Part shown: piece after piece, positions 35,108-43,224 of the stretch
Layout: each line of letters begins with the position of its first letter
Position numbering within the stretch: the stretch's first letter is position 1
DNA from: Oscillospiraceae bacterium
Lineage (GTDB): Bacteria; Bacillota; Clostridia; Oscillospirales; Oscillospiraceae
Assembly: GCA_017516005.1 (NCBI GenBank)
Contig: JAFWDU010000004.1
Span: forward strand, 1-53,769
Length of the DNA stretch: 53,769 nucleotides
Direction of reading: 5' to 3'
Notes under the pieces: generated by a model
Databases searched by the model: none
What the model was told of the DNA's origin: nothing
The model's input: only the letters and a program-made list of their open reading frames with translations
Made by a program: the position numbers and the translations under genes

Positions 35108-35868
35108 ATTCTAACGGATCCAAAGAACAGGAAAGTGTTGGATATTCTTCCGAACCGTTATGAAAATGACCTGATACAGTACTTTCGGAGTTTTAGCACC
35201 AGGGACAATGTCCATTACTTTGTCATCGATATAACGCACATTTCCGGAATGTCGCAAACATCTGTTTTCCGAAGGCGAAGACAATCGCTGACAGATATCA
35301 TGTGATTCGTCAGGTCATGTGGGCAATAGAAAATGTCAGAAAAGCGGAACAAAAAAAATTTGCCAGAATCTCTCCGGAAGTATTTCAAACGATCCAAATC
35401 CCTTCTTTCCAAATCCATGGATCATCTCACTCCAGGCGAAATGAACAGGCTTTCCCTTATGTTTGAAATATCTCCGAGACTTGCCAGAGCTTATTATCTG
35501 AAAAATAAATTCCTCTCTGTCATGCATTCTTCTAACTCCGCTGAGGGCAGAAAGAATCTCAGTGACTGGCTCTTCCTTGCTGAATTTGAGAAGATTCCGG
35601 AGTTTTCCCCCTGTATCACTGCCTACCGCAACTGGTTCCAGGAAATCCTCAATTCTTTTGACGTCCCTTATTCCAATGGGTATACCGAAGGCTGCAACAA
35701 TAAAACATAAGTTCTCAAACGTGTCTGCTTTGGCGTTCGTAATTTTGATCGGTTCAGAAACAGAATCCTCCACTGTTCCACCTGAAAAAGTGAACGCCAT
35801 AGATTGCTCTATGACGTCCACATTTTTCATGTCCTTCTTTGCTCTACCCCAACTATTGACATAGAGCC
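35108..35868 (+). pseudogene. Truncated, degenerate ISL3 transposase copy
   Basis: This stretch is collinear with 31368-32128 of the complete copy and has the same length, 761 bases, ending in the identical right terminus. The 5' half of the IS is missing. Differences include a one-base loss near 35235, a one-base gain near 35356, many substitutions and a TAA in the conserved E-motif region (NNKT then stop). It is thus a diverged relative rather than a recent duplicate. It supplies the right boundary of the composite. Confidence 0.88.
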
Positions 35869-35910
35869 CATAAAGCGAGGATGCCGAATCCACGGCATCC
35901 TCGCTTTATG
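35869..35910. terminator. Bidirectional hairpin, target of the ISL3 insertion
   Basis: A perfect 18-bp stem (arms 35869-35886 and 35893-35910) around AATCCA. Its first eight bases are the target duplication. Before the insertion it would have stood between the pta stop and the converging ABC ATPase gene. Confidence 0.7.
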
Positions 35911-35920
35911 CTGTTCGCAG

Positions 35921-36496
35921 TTATTCCGGATCCAGTGGCAGAATTCTGCCTCCCAGAATCTCCGCTTCAGACGGATCGTGGGTGACAAGGATTACCGTCT
36001 TTTCCCGGGCTGATTCCGAAAAAAATGCCATGGTCCGGCGTTTTGTCTCCTCATCAAGGCCCTTGAATGGCTCATCGGCAAGCAGCACGTCATATTCAGT
36101 GCACAGTGCGCGGGCAATGGCAACCCTGCGCTTCATGCCGCCGGAGAGTTCCCTTACCGGCTGACGCAGTGCGTCACCCAGCCCCAGCTTCTCCAGCATG
36201 TTCTCCGCGCTTTTGCGGGACAATGCAGGATTCACCAGCCGCAGGTTGGAAACCGCACTGACATTTTCGCACAGGCGATCCTCCTGAAAGACTGCGCTCA
36301 GGCGTTTCCCCTCCAGGCCTGATACGGTTCCGGAATCCGCGTGCTCCAGTCCCAGCAGGATCCGCAGGAGTGTGGTTTTGCCGCCTCCGGACGGTCCCAT
36401 AATCACGCTGATGCGTCCCTCCGGGACGGACCAGGTCAGATCTTTCAGGACCTGCTTCTCTCCGAAGGACTTGGTCAGATTCTTCAGTTCAATCAT
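35921..36496 (-). CDS. ABC importer ATPase (nitrate/sulfonate/taurine type)
   Basis: A 191-residue ATPase, shorter than the usual 230-260 residues. Walker A GPSGGGKT lies at 34-41, the Q-loop in VFQED, signature LSGGMKRRVAIARAL, Walker B DVLLADEP and the H-loop in VTHD, so the catalytic core is complete. It is the third ABC gene, 12 bases after the permease gene, and energises uptake with the permease and lipoprotein encoded upstream. Substrate not readable. Confidence 0.88.
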   Translation of the reverse strand: MIELKNLTKSFGEKQVLKDLTWSVPEGRISVIMGPSGGGKTTLLRILLGLEHADSGTVSGLEGKRLSAVFQEDRLCENVSAVSNLRLVNPALSRKSAENMLEKLGLGDALRQPVRELSGGMKRRVAIARALCTEYDVLLADEPFKGLDEETKRRTMAFFSESAREKTVILVTHDPSEAEILGGRILPLDPE

Positions 36497-36508
36497 GCCG
36501 GCCTCCTT

Positions 36509-37288
36509 TCACGCCCGCTCCAGACGGGCAACCGTCCGGTCGAGCAGGAACATGAACAGGCGCTCAAACGCGATGCTCACCAGAATGATGACGACCGTCC
36601 ATGCGAACAGGTCCGGGGTATCCAGATAGATCTTCGCCGTATACAGGCGTTCGCCGATCGAGCCTCTGGGCAGTCCAATCACTTCCGCCGCCACGCCCGC
36701 TTTCCAGCACAGGCCGAGTCCTGTAGCACACGCCGAACGGAAGAACGGCAGCAGCTGGGGCAGGTAAAGATAACGGAATCTTCTGACCGGTCTGACTTTG
36801 AACACCTGCGCCATCTCCAGAAGCTGGGAATCCATGCTGGAGATGCCGCCCAGGATATTTGAGAACACGATAGGCGTGACCATCAGGAAGGAAATCACCA
36901 CTGACAGATTTCTCGATGGAACCCACAGGAGCACCAGAATGATGAAGGATGCCACAGGCGTGGCTTTGATGGTGCTCATCAGAGGCGCCGTCAGCGTCCT
37001 TATCAGGGAAAAGCGTGCGGAAAGAGCTGCCAGCAGCACGCCAGCAAGGCAGGCCGCAAGAAATCCCACAGTAATCCGGAGAAAGGAGAAACCGATGGCT
37101 TTCCAGAACGCGGCAGTCGGCACCAGCTCCGTCAGGCGCACAAAGACCTGAACAGGTGAAACCAGAATGATTTTCTGATTGATGGCCATAGCGCCGAGCT
37201 GCCAGACACAAAGCCAGAACAGCGCGGCGCCGGTCTTGATCAGTATGCTTTTGAGTTTACTTGTCGGCTCCGTAGTAGAAGTCGTCAC
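36509..37288 (-). CDS. ABC importer permease (SsuC/TauC-like)
   Basis: A 259-residue inner-membrane protein with about six hydrophobic segments and a typical cytoplasmic loop (EMAQVFKVRPVRRFRYLYLPQLLP), the EAA-type motif that contacts the ATPase. The GTG start at 37288 overlaps the last 32 bases of the binding-protein gene, with GGAGGA ahead. It forms a transporter with the products of 35921-36496 and 37257-38372. Confidence 0.87.
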   Translation of the reverse strand: MTTSTTEPTSKLKSILIKTGAALFWLCVWQLGAMAINQKIILVSPVQVFVRLTELVPTAAFWKAIGFSFLRITVGFLAACLAGVLLAALSARFSLIRTLTAPLMSTIKATPVASFIILVLLWVPSRNLSVVISFLMVTPIVFSNILGGISSMDSQLLEMAQVFKVRPVRRFRYLYLPQLLPFFRSACATGLGLCWKAGVAAEVIGLPRGSIGERLYTAKIYLDTPDLFAWTVVIILVSIAFERLFMFLLDRTVARLERA

Positions 37289-38372
37289 CAGGCATCGCTC
37301 CTCCCACTGCTTTGGGGTTCTGATCGAACAGGGTCTGCAGGTAGCTGGACAGCGCCTGCTTCATATCGTTTCCTGCAATAAAGGTAATGTTGCACTTGGG
37401 CAGCGCCTGCTTTGCGACCGGTTCGGGAACGATCTCATAACCGCCGACCAGTGCGGCAGCCTCGTCCGTGTTTCCATTCACGAAGGCAACGCTCTGCTCA
37501 TAGTCCGCAAGGAACTGCTCCACAGCCTGGGGATGCTCGTCCGCAAATGCCTTGCGAACGACGCAGACGCCGGTAATCAGAGTCTTGCCCTCCAGCTTCT
37601 CCCATTCCTCGGTGAGGTTCAGGCATACGCGGATGTTTTCATTCTTCATCATAGCCGTGGTCAGGAAGGGCTGAGGCAGCATGGCAACGCCGTTCTCATC
37701 CGAGGCAAGGGCAGCCACGCACTCCGAATGCTCAGACTTCCACTCGATGGTCACATCTGTCTCCGGGTCAATCCCGTTCTGACGGAGCATGTACTCCAGG
37801 GCATATTCAGGGGTCGCACCCTTGCCGGAGGAATAGATGGTCCGGCCGCGGAGATCCTCCACGGAATGGATCGTATCACCGTTTTCTGCCAGATAAAGAA
37901 CACCCAGGGTATTGACCGCCAGGACATCCACCTGGCCGGAAGTGTTGTTATACAGAACGCTGGCAACGTTGGCGGGAACTGCGGCAATATCAAAGTTTCC
38001 CTGAACCAGATTAGGCGTAATCTCATCGATGGCCGCCACGATGGTAAAGTCGTAATTCGGGTTTTCAGCCGCTTCATTGTCGGACATCATCTTGACCATG
38101 CCCATGGCTGTGGGTCCCTTCAGGGCGCCGACTTTGATCACAACCGGCTCCTCAGCAGGTTCCGGATCGGCCTCGGGCTCCTTCTCTTCTTCCGCAGGCT
38201 CGGCCGGCTCCTCGGTCTTGGCCGGCTCCTCGGTCTTGGCCGGCTCTTCCGTCTTGGCCGGCTCTTCCGTCTTGGCAGTTTCTGCCGGAGCATTTGTACC
38301 GGTCTTTGCGCATGCCGCAAACAGGCCCAGGCAGAGGACCAGTGCAAGCAGAATTGCAGTCAGTTTTTTCAT
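37257..38372 (-). CDS. ABC importer substrate-binding lipoprotein
   Basis: A 371-residue lipoprotein. The signal peptide ends in LFAAC with Cys21 as lipid attachment. Residues about 33-75 form an acidic Pro/Glu linker with four tandem AKTEEP units. The binding domain (about 77-371) starts VVIKVGALKGPTAMGMVKMM and fits NMT1/SsuA-like periplasmic proteins for nitrate, sulfonate, taurine or thiamine-precursor uptake. Ligand unknown. AGGAGG precedes the ATG. It lies 65 bases after a Crp/Fnr-type regulator gene on the same strand. Confidence 0.87.
   Translation of the reverse strand: MKKLTAILLALVLCLGLFAACAKTGTNAPAETAKTEEPAKTEEPAKTEEPAKTEEPAEPAEEEKEPEADPEPAEEPVVIKVGALKGPTAMGMVKMMSDNEAAENPNYDFTIVAAIDEITPNLVQGNFDIAAVPANVASVLYNNTSGQVDVLAVNTLGVLYLAENGDTIHSVEDLRGRTIYSSGKGATPEYALEYMLRQNGIDPETDVTIEWKSEHSECVAALASDENGVAMLPQPFLTTAMMKNENIRVCLNLTEEWEKLEGKTLITGVCVVRKAFADEHPQAVEQFLADYEQSVAFVNGNTDEAAALVGGYEIVPEPVAKQALPKCNITFIAGNDMKQALSSYLQTLFDQNPKAVGGAMPGDDFYYGADK
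38206..38277 (-). repeat. Four 18-bp tandem repeats in the lipoprotein linker
   Basis: Unit GGCTCCTCGGTCTTGGCC (plus strand). Copies 1 and 2 are identical; copies 3 and 4 share TT-for-CC-type changes. Each encodes AKTEEP, so copy-number changes keep the frame and vary linker length. Confidence 0.85.
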
Positions 38373-38436
38373 GATATGGGGTTCCTCCTAAATTGTTTTA
38401 TCTTGACGTGGGTCTTTCAACCACGCAGTCAGCTTT

Positions 38437-39102
38437 TTAAAGATCCAGCAGCCGGAAATGATTCTTCCGGTACTCAATCAGCCCGTCGGCGCGCATACGG
38501 GAGAGTTCACGGGAAAGGGCACTGCGCTCCACATTCAGGTAATTGGACATGGCATTCCGGTCCATGGGAATGGAAAACTCCCTGGCGTTTTTTTCCCTGG
38601 CTAGCCTTGTCAGGTAGGTCGCCACCTTCTCCCGGACGCTGTGACGGATCAGGCAGCTGATCCGGTCGTTGAGGGTCAGAGACTGTTCTGCAACCGAATC
38701 CAGAAAATTCCGCAGCAGAATGTCCTGCTCCGCCGTTTCCGGATGAATCAGACGTTCCGCGGGTAGGAAGAGTACTTCCAACGGCTCCTGCGCCTGCACG
38801 GAAACCGGGCTTCTCCGCTCCCGGCTGGCTGCCAGCAGGATACCGATAAAGCTTCCCGCTTCCACCAGAGATATGATCAGGGCTTCTCCGGATTCATCCG
38901 TATTCAGGGATCTGGCATGTCCGGACAGGACCACGCCGACCTCGCTGACCAGATCTCCTTCGTGCACGACATACTCGCCGGCATCATAGCACTTTCTCTG
39001 TGCATGCAGGGTATTCAGGAGCGGCTCCAAGCCAGACGGACTGACGCCGGCAAACAGCCTGGTATGCAGAAGCAGTTCCTGCTCTTTCGGCTCGAGCGTC
39101 AT
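38437..39102 (-). CDS. Crp/Fnr-family transcriptional regulator
   Basis: A 221-residue regulator. An N-terminal cyclic-nucleotide-binding-type barrel (about 10-125) is followed by a dimer helix and a C-terminal winged helix (about 150-215; MDRNAMSNYLNVERSALSRELSRM holds the recognition helix). It lacks the N-terminal cysteine cluster of FNR, so an iron-sulfur sensor is unlikely. GGAGGAAG fixes the ATG at 39102. A perfect 16-base dyad lies 17 bases upstream. It precedes the ABC importer genes and probably controls them and itself. Confidence 0.87.
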   Translation of the reverse strand: MTLEPKEQELLLHTRLFAGVSPSGLEPLLNTLHAQRKCYDAGEYVVHEGDLVSEVGVVLSGHARSLNTDESGEALIISLVEAGSFIGILLAASRERRSPVSVQAQEPLEVLFLPAERLIHPETAEQDILLRNFLDSVAEQSLTLNDRISCLIRHSVREKVATYLTRLAREKNAREFSIPMDRNAMSNYLNVERSALSRELSRMRADGLIEYRKNHFRLLDL

Positions 39103-39118
39103 GAAACTTCCTCCATTT

Positions 39119-39134
39119 TGTTGCACAGGCAACA
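39119..39134. promoter_or_regulatory. Candidate operator of the Crp/Fnr-type regulator
   Basis: TGTTGCACAGGCAACA is a perfect dyad with 6-base arms and a 4-base centre, the geometry of Crp/Fnr sites. An extra half-site (AGCAACAT) lies at 39147-39154, overlapping the -10. Its position downstream of the promoter suits autorepression. Confidence 0.55.
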
Positions 39135-39152
39135 TTTTTTCTCGACAGCAAC

Positions 39153-39181
39153 ATTGTATCACCGGCTGTTTCGGATTACAA
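39153..39181 (-). promoter_or_regulatory. Promoter of the Crp/Fnr-type regulator gene
   Basis: On the minus strand, TTGTAA (39181-39176) and TACAAT (39158-39153) with a 17-base spacer and TGA before the -10. Confidence 0.65.
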
Positions 39182-39267
39182 GCGTAAGAATCAACCAAGC
39201 TGTTAGCTCCGTTACTCCGTTCTTCGTGGAAAATGACAAAAGCCCTCCGTCTGCGCGGAGAGCTTGC

Positions 39268-39311
39268 AAAAAAGGGCCGGAACCGGGAGCGGCTGCTCCT
39301 GATTCCGGCCC
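39268..39311 (-). terminator. Terminator of the phosphofructokinase gene
   Basis: GGGCCGGAA and TTCCGGCCC form the outer stem, with further pairing inside (GGAGC/GCTCC), followed on the minus strand by TTTTTT. Confidence 0.85.
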
Positions 39312-39342
39312 TTCAGATGCCAGTGATATCAGAGAATCATTC

Positions 39343-40584
39343 TTACTTTGCGAAGACTTTCTTCAGCTTGCAGAAACGGGGCAGGCCGTCTTCCTTGACC
39401 ATGGGAGTCTCACCCTGGATCAGGGGCAGGCAGTAGTCCACAAACGCCTGTTTGACATTGTTGCCCTCAGCGTTGATCCACTCCACGGGAACCTTCTTCT
39501 CGTAGTTGGCAACGGAATCCAGATCGAAGAGCTTTGCCTTGCAGACATAGCCGTTGGTGCGGTCGCATTCGAAGCCGACCATCTTGCCGGTCACGCCGTT
39601 GAGGGCTTCCTTGACCGCGGTCTCGCCGGACATGAAGGACTCCTTGATGTCGTTGCCGGAAGCGCAGTGTGCAGCGCAGCGCTGCAGGAGGCTGAGCTCG
39701 ATGCCGCGAACCTTGGCGCCGGTGCGTTCCTTGACGATGTTTGCCAGCATGGCAGCCAGGCCGCCCAGCTGTGCGTGGCCGAAGCCGTCGGTCGCGGCGG
39801 TCTTCGCCTCAGAGACGAAGCTGCCGTCGGCGTAGTGGATGCCTTCAGAGACAACCGCGATGCAGTTGCCGGTCTCTTTGTAGCACTTGGAAACGTCTGC
39901 CAGGAACTTGTCCAGATCAAAGTCGACCTCGGGCAGATAGATGAAGTCGGGGCCTTCGCCCTTGGCGGAAGCAAGTGCAGCAGCGGCGGTCAGCCAGCCG
40001 GCGTGACGGCCCATGCACTCGATGATGGTGACCATGCCGGTATCATAGACATGAGCATCACGATTGACTTCCATGATGGACGTTGCGATGTACTTTGCAG
40101 CGGAGGAGAAGCCGGGGCAGTGATCGGTGCCGAAGAGGTCATTGTCGATGGTCTTGGGGACGCCCATCACGCGGCATTCCCAGCCGGCCTTTGCCATATA
40201 GCGGCTGACCTTTGCGCAGGTATCCATGGAGTCGTTGCCGCCGTTGTAGAAGAAATAGCGGATGTCGTACTTCTTGAAGATCTCAAGAATGCGCTTGTAA
40301 TCGGTGTCATCCACATCGGGATCGGCAATCTTGTAGCGGCAGGAGCCCAGAGCGGAGGACGGAGTATAGAGCAGGCGCTCGAGTTCCTTGGGATCTTCCT
40401 CATCCATGATGAGCAGCTCGTCGTTGAGCATGCCCTTGATGCCATGATGCATGCCGTAGACTTTGGTGATGTACTCGCTCTCCAGAGCGGTCTTAATGAC
40501 GCCGTAGGCACTGGCATTGATGACGGCAGAGGGTCCGCCGGACTGGCCGATGACAGCGGCGCCTTTCAGAGGTGTATTGGACAT
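39343..40584 (-). CDS. pfp: 6-phosphofructokinase, probably pyrophosphate-dependent
   Basis: A 413-residue enzyme phosphorylating fructose 6-phosphate. GQSGGPSAVIN lies at the N-terminus, GGNDSMDT at 115-122 and PKTIDND at 143-149 with catalytic Asp147. The lysine in PKTIDND and an acid/amide instead of glycine in the GG-ND-S motif are features of PPi-using enzymes; GGNDS replaces the more common GGDDS. PPi use is inferred. GGAGGA precedes the ATG. It diverges from fba, the next glycolytic step. Confidence 0.85.
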   Translation of the reverse strand: MSNTPLKGAAVIGQSGGPSAVINASAYGVIKTALESEYITKVYGMHHGIKGMLNDELLIMDEEDPKELERLLYTPSSALGSCRYKIADPDVDDTDYKRILEIFKKYDIRYFFYNGGNDSMDTCAKVSRYMAKAGWECRVMGVPKTIDNDLFGTDHCPGFSSAAKYIATSIMEVNRDAHVYDTGMVTIIECMGRHAGWLTAAAALASAKGEGPDFIYLPEVDFDLDKFLADVSKCYKETGNCIAVVSEGIHYADGSFVSEAKTAATDGFGHAQLGGLAAMLANIVKERTGAKVRGIELSLLQRCAAHCASGNDIKESFMSGETAVKEALNGVTGKMVGFECDRTNGYVCKAKLFDLDSVANYEKKVPVEWINAEGNNVKQAFVDYCLPLIQGETPMVKEDGLPRFCKLKKVFAK

Positions 40585-40683
40585 GAGTGATTTCCTCCTT
40601 CAAGTATTCAATCTACCTAAAAATATAGCACAATTCCTTCCGTAATTCCACACACAGGAACATAAAATTGTAAATTCCATGTA

Positions 40684-40712
40684 TTGCTTTTCTTGTATGT
40701 TTTTGCTAGAAT
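40684..40712 (+). promoter_or_regulatory. Promoter of fba
   Basis: TTGCTT at 40684-40689 and TAGAAT at 40707-40712 with a 17-base spacer and TGC before the -10. The divergent pfp gene shows only an extended -10 (TGCTATATT on the minus strand). Confidence 0.7.
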
Positions 40713-40740
40713 GGGGGCAACACTGAAAGGAGTTGTTTCT

Positions 40741-41703
40741 ATGCCTCTGGTAACTTCCACTGAAATGTTCAAGAAGGCTTACGAAGGCGGCTACGCCATC
40801 GGCGCTTTCAACGTAAACAACATGGAGATCGTTCAGGGTATCACTGAAGCCTGCGCTGAAGAGAAGGCCCCTGTCATCCTCCAGGTCAGCAAGGGCGCCC
40901 GCGCCTATGCAAACCACACCTACCTGGTAAAGCTGGTTGAGGCTGCTGTTATCGAGTGCCCCGACATTCCCATTGTTCTGCATCTGGACCACGGCCCCGA
41001 CTTCGAGACCTGCAAGTCCTGCATCGATGGCGGCTTCACTTCCGTCATGATCGACGGCTCCTCCCTCTCCTTTGAGGACAACATCGCCGTGACCCGCAAG
41101 GTTGTCGAGTACGCTCATGACCACGGCGTCGTCGTGGAAGGCGAGCTGGGCACCCTGGCCGGCATTGAGGACGAAGTTGCTCATGATGTCGGTTCCTACA
41201 CCCGTCCGGAAGAGGTTGAGGAATTCGTTTCCAAGACCGGCGTTGACTCCCTGGCAATCGCCATCGGCACTTCCCACGGCGCTTACAAGTTCAAGCCCGA
41301 GCAGTGCACCGTCAACGAAGAAGGCATTCTGGTTCCTCCCGCTCTCCGCTTTGACATCCTCGAAGAGGTCTCCAAGCGTCTGCCCGGATTCCCCATTGTC
41401 CTTCACGGTTCCTCCTCTGTTCCTCAGGAATATGTCAAGATGGTCAACGACCACGGCGGCAAGATGCCCAACGCCATCGGCGTTCCCGAGTCCCAGCTCC
41501 GCGACGCTGCCAAGCTGAGCGTCTGCAAGATCAACATCGACTCCGACCTGCGTCTTGCCATGACCGGCACCATCCGCAAGTTCTTCGTGGAGCATCCTGA
41601 CAAGTTTGACCCGCGCGAGTATCTGAAGCCCGCCCGTGCAAACATCAAGGAACTGGTTCGCCACAAGCTGGTCGACGTGCTCGGCTGCGCCGGCAAGGCC
41701 TGA
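40741..41703 (+). CDS. fba: Class II fructose-bisphosphate aldolase
   Basis: A 320-residue zinc enzyme splitting fructose 1,6-bisphosphate into dihydroxyacetone phosphate and glyceraldehyde 3-phosphate. HLDHGPD near residue 84 carries the catalytic Asp and a zinc His. Further zinc ligands fit THGAYKF and LHGSSSV; GELGTLAGIEDE is the family active-site loop. AAAGGAG precedes the ATG, and an earlier in-frame ATG lies within the promoter. It shares the divergent region with the phosphofructokinase gene that makes its substrate. Confidence 0.95.
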   Translation: MPLVTSTEMFKKAYEGGYAIGAFNVNNMEIVQGITEACAEEKAPVILQVSKGARAYANHTYLVKLVEAAVIECPDIPIVLHLDHGPDFETCKSCIDGGFTSVMIDGSSLSFEDNIAVTRKVVEYAHDHGVVVEGELGTLAGIEDEVAHDVGSYTRPEEVEEFVSKTGVDSLAIAIGTSHGAYKFKPEQCTVNEEGILVPPALRFDILEEVSKRLPGFPIVLHGSSSVPQEYVKMVNDHGGKMPNAIGVPESQLRDAAKLSVCKINIDSDLRLAMTGTIRKFFVEHPDKFDPREYLKPARANIKELVRHKLVDVLGCAGKA

Positions 41704-41723
41704 TTCACGGAATAAAGTCTTTT

Positions 41724-41757
41724 ACAAGGCCGCCCGAATGGGCGGCCTTGTTGTGTT
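41724..41757 (+). terminator. Terminator of fba
   Basis: A perfect 12-bp stem (ACAAGGCCGCCC and complement) with a GAAT loop, followed by TGTGTT. Confidence 0.75.
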
Positions 41758-41819
41758 CTGATGGCTTGCTGCTCCCGATGTGGATTCCAATCCTGCACGG
41801 AATACTCAAAATGGAAGAA

Positions 41820-41911
41820 TTGTATTGTCTTCTTCTGTATGGTATAGTTTTTCTCAGTACCGGAGTCTGCGGCCAGAAAAACTCCGCACCGGGCAGGTGC
41901 GGAGTTTTTTT
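41820..41911 (+). ncRNA. Possible short RNA unit between fba and the antiporter gene
   Basis: TTGTAT (41820-41825) and TATAGT (41843-41848) are 17 bases apart. About 30 bases later comes a perfect stem (ACTCCGCACC and complement, 41881-41905) ending in TTTTTT. A transcript of roughly 57 bases with no coding frame would result. Its 5' part (CGGAGTCTGCGG) can pair with the stem's left arm in an alternative fold. Expression is unproven. Confidence 0.35.
41877..41911. terminator. Bidirectional terminator beside the antiporter gene
   Basis: AAAAACTCCGCACC-type left arm, GGGCA loop and complement, with T runs readable on both strands. It ends the minus-strand antiporter gene 24 bases after its stop. 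Confidence 0.85.
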
Positions 41912-41934
41912 AATCGCTGTGAACCAGACGATTC

Positions 41935-43224
41935 TCATCTGGCAAAGCGTTTCAGGCTCTGTTTTTCCTTGGGCTTCTGCGTAATCTCTCCTGCTTTCAT
42001 CAGCGCATTACGCGTCATCATGGGACCAGCCAGCTCATAGATCAGGACACCGAAAAGCGTAACGTTGCGGATGATGGAGGCATCCATTCCTCCCAGAATG
42101 GCAGCCTGGTTGCACATTCCCAGTGCAACGCCGGCCTGCGGCAGCAGGGTAATGCCAAGATGTGCCACCACATTACGGTCACAGCCCATCAGGCGGGAAC
42201 TCTCTCTCGCTCCAAAGTACTTGCCAAGCGAACGGGCCAAAATGTACACGATTCCGATTAGCACATAAATCAGATTTGAGAAGACGCCAAGATCCAGGGC
42301 TGCGCCGCTGAGGACAAAGAATGTCGCATTGAGAGGTGCCGTCCATTTCTCTGCTCTCTCCATAATATCTGTGGAATACTCACAGCAGTTGCAGAATATG
42401 GTACCCAGCATCATGCAGACCAGCAAAGAGGAGAACGAGAGTGTCACCGGGCCAATTGGAATCCGCAGGTAACTCAGCGCAATCGTAAGCAGGACAAAGG
42501 AGATCGTCAGAGAAAGGCGGTTTGTGTTGGAGTAAAAGAGCTTTTCCAGCCAGGAAAGCAGAAACCCGAGTGCGCCGCCAAGAATCAGAGAAAGCACAAT
42601 CTCCAGCAGCGGCTCCACAATGATTGAAATCAGATCATAGCTGCCGCCCTGCAGCGCACGGGCAATGCCCAGAGACACGGAGAATACGATGAGGCCTACT
42701 GCATCATCAAGCGCAACAATGGGCAGGAGCAGCCGAGTTACCGGGCCGTCCGCCTTATACTGCCGGACAACCATAAGGGTCGCGGCCGGCGCTGTCGCGG
42801 TTGCAATGGCGCCAAGCGTCAGGGCAACCGGAAGCGGCAGTACGTCTTCTCCCAGAACGAGATACAGAATAAACAGCGTCAGATCCACCAGCAGACACGC
42901 GGTCAGCGCCTGAAAGATTCCAATTACCGTTGCCGCTTTTCCCGTATGCTTCAGCTCGGAAAGGCGAAACTCGCTGCCGATGGAAAATGCAATAAAGCCC
43001 AAAGCCGCTTCGTTTATCAGATTGACGCGGCTCAAGTCAGCGAATGACTGGAACCCGACGCCTGGGATTCCCAGCATTCCCAGCCCGAACGGTCCAATCA
43101 GGAGTCCTGCAATCAGAAAAGCTGTGACATCCGGAAAATTCAGATGCAGCAGTTTGAAAACACGGGTAAACATGAGCCCTGCAAACAGCGCAATCGCCAC
43201 CCACAGAAACAGATTCATACTCAT
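41935..43224 (-). CDS. Cation:proton antiporter (CPA2/Kef-NhaP type)
   Basis: A 429-residue membrane protein with about twelve hydrophobic segments. FPDVTAFLIAGLLIGPFGLGML early, LGAIATATAPAATLMV and LLPIVALDDAVGLIVF with the double-acid ion site of the Na+/H+ exchanger fold identify it. No C-terminal TrkA-N or TrkA-C domain is present, so regulation differs from KefB/C. Ion (Na+ or K+) unknown. AAAGGAAG fixes the ATG at 43224; a longer frame upstream lacks a ribosome site. Confidence 0.87.
   Translation of the reverse strand: MSMNLFLWVAIALFAGLMFTRVFKLLHLNFPDVTAFLIAGLLIGPFGLGMLGIPGVGFQSFADLSRVNLINEAALGFIAFSIGSEFRLSELKHTGKAATVIGIFQALTACLLVDLTLFILYLVLGEDVLPLPVALTLGAIATATAPAATLMVVRQYKADGPVTRLLLPIVALDDAVGLIVFSVSLGIARALQGGSYDLISIIVEPLLEIVLSLILGGALGFLLSWLEKLFYSNTNRLSLTISFVLLTIALSYLRIPIGPVTLSFSSLLVCMMLGTIFCNCCEYSTDIMERAEKWTAPLNATFFVLSGAALDLGVFSNLIYVLIGIVYILARSLGKYFGARESSRLMGCDRNVVAHLGITLLPQAGVALGMCNQAAILGGMDASIIRNVTLFGVLIYELAGPMMTRNALMKAGEITQKPKEKQSLKRFAR

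Larger units (their letters stand above)
30729..35876. mobile_element. ISL3-bounded composite transposon with 8-bp target duplication
   Basis: CATAAAGC occurs directly before the left end of the full ISL3 copy (30729-30736) and directly after the right end of the degenerate copy (35869-35876). Eight bases is the usual ISL3 duplication length. Neither inner end carries this sequence. The two IS copies, in the same orientation, enclose about 3 kb of AT-rich, decayed cargo. The insertion split an 18-bp-arm hairpin that had been shared by pta and the converging ABC cluster. Homologous integration through a resident IS copy would leave the same flanks. Confidence 0.75.

Noticed and set aside
38170..38290. 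CRISPR-like short repeats
   Set aside because: The 18-bp units are contiguous, without spacers, and encode an in-frame peptide repeat.
41748..41984. 78-codon frame between fba and the antiporter gene
   Set aside because: It runs through a bidirectional terminator and into the antiporter gene antisense; no ribosome site.
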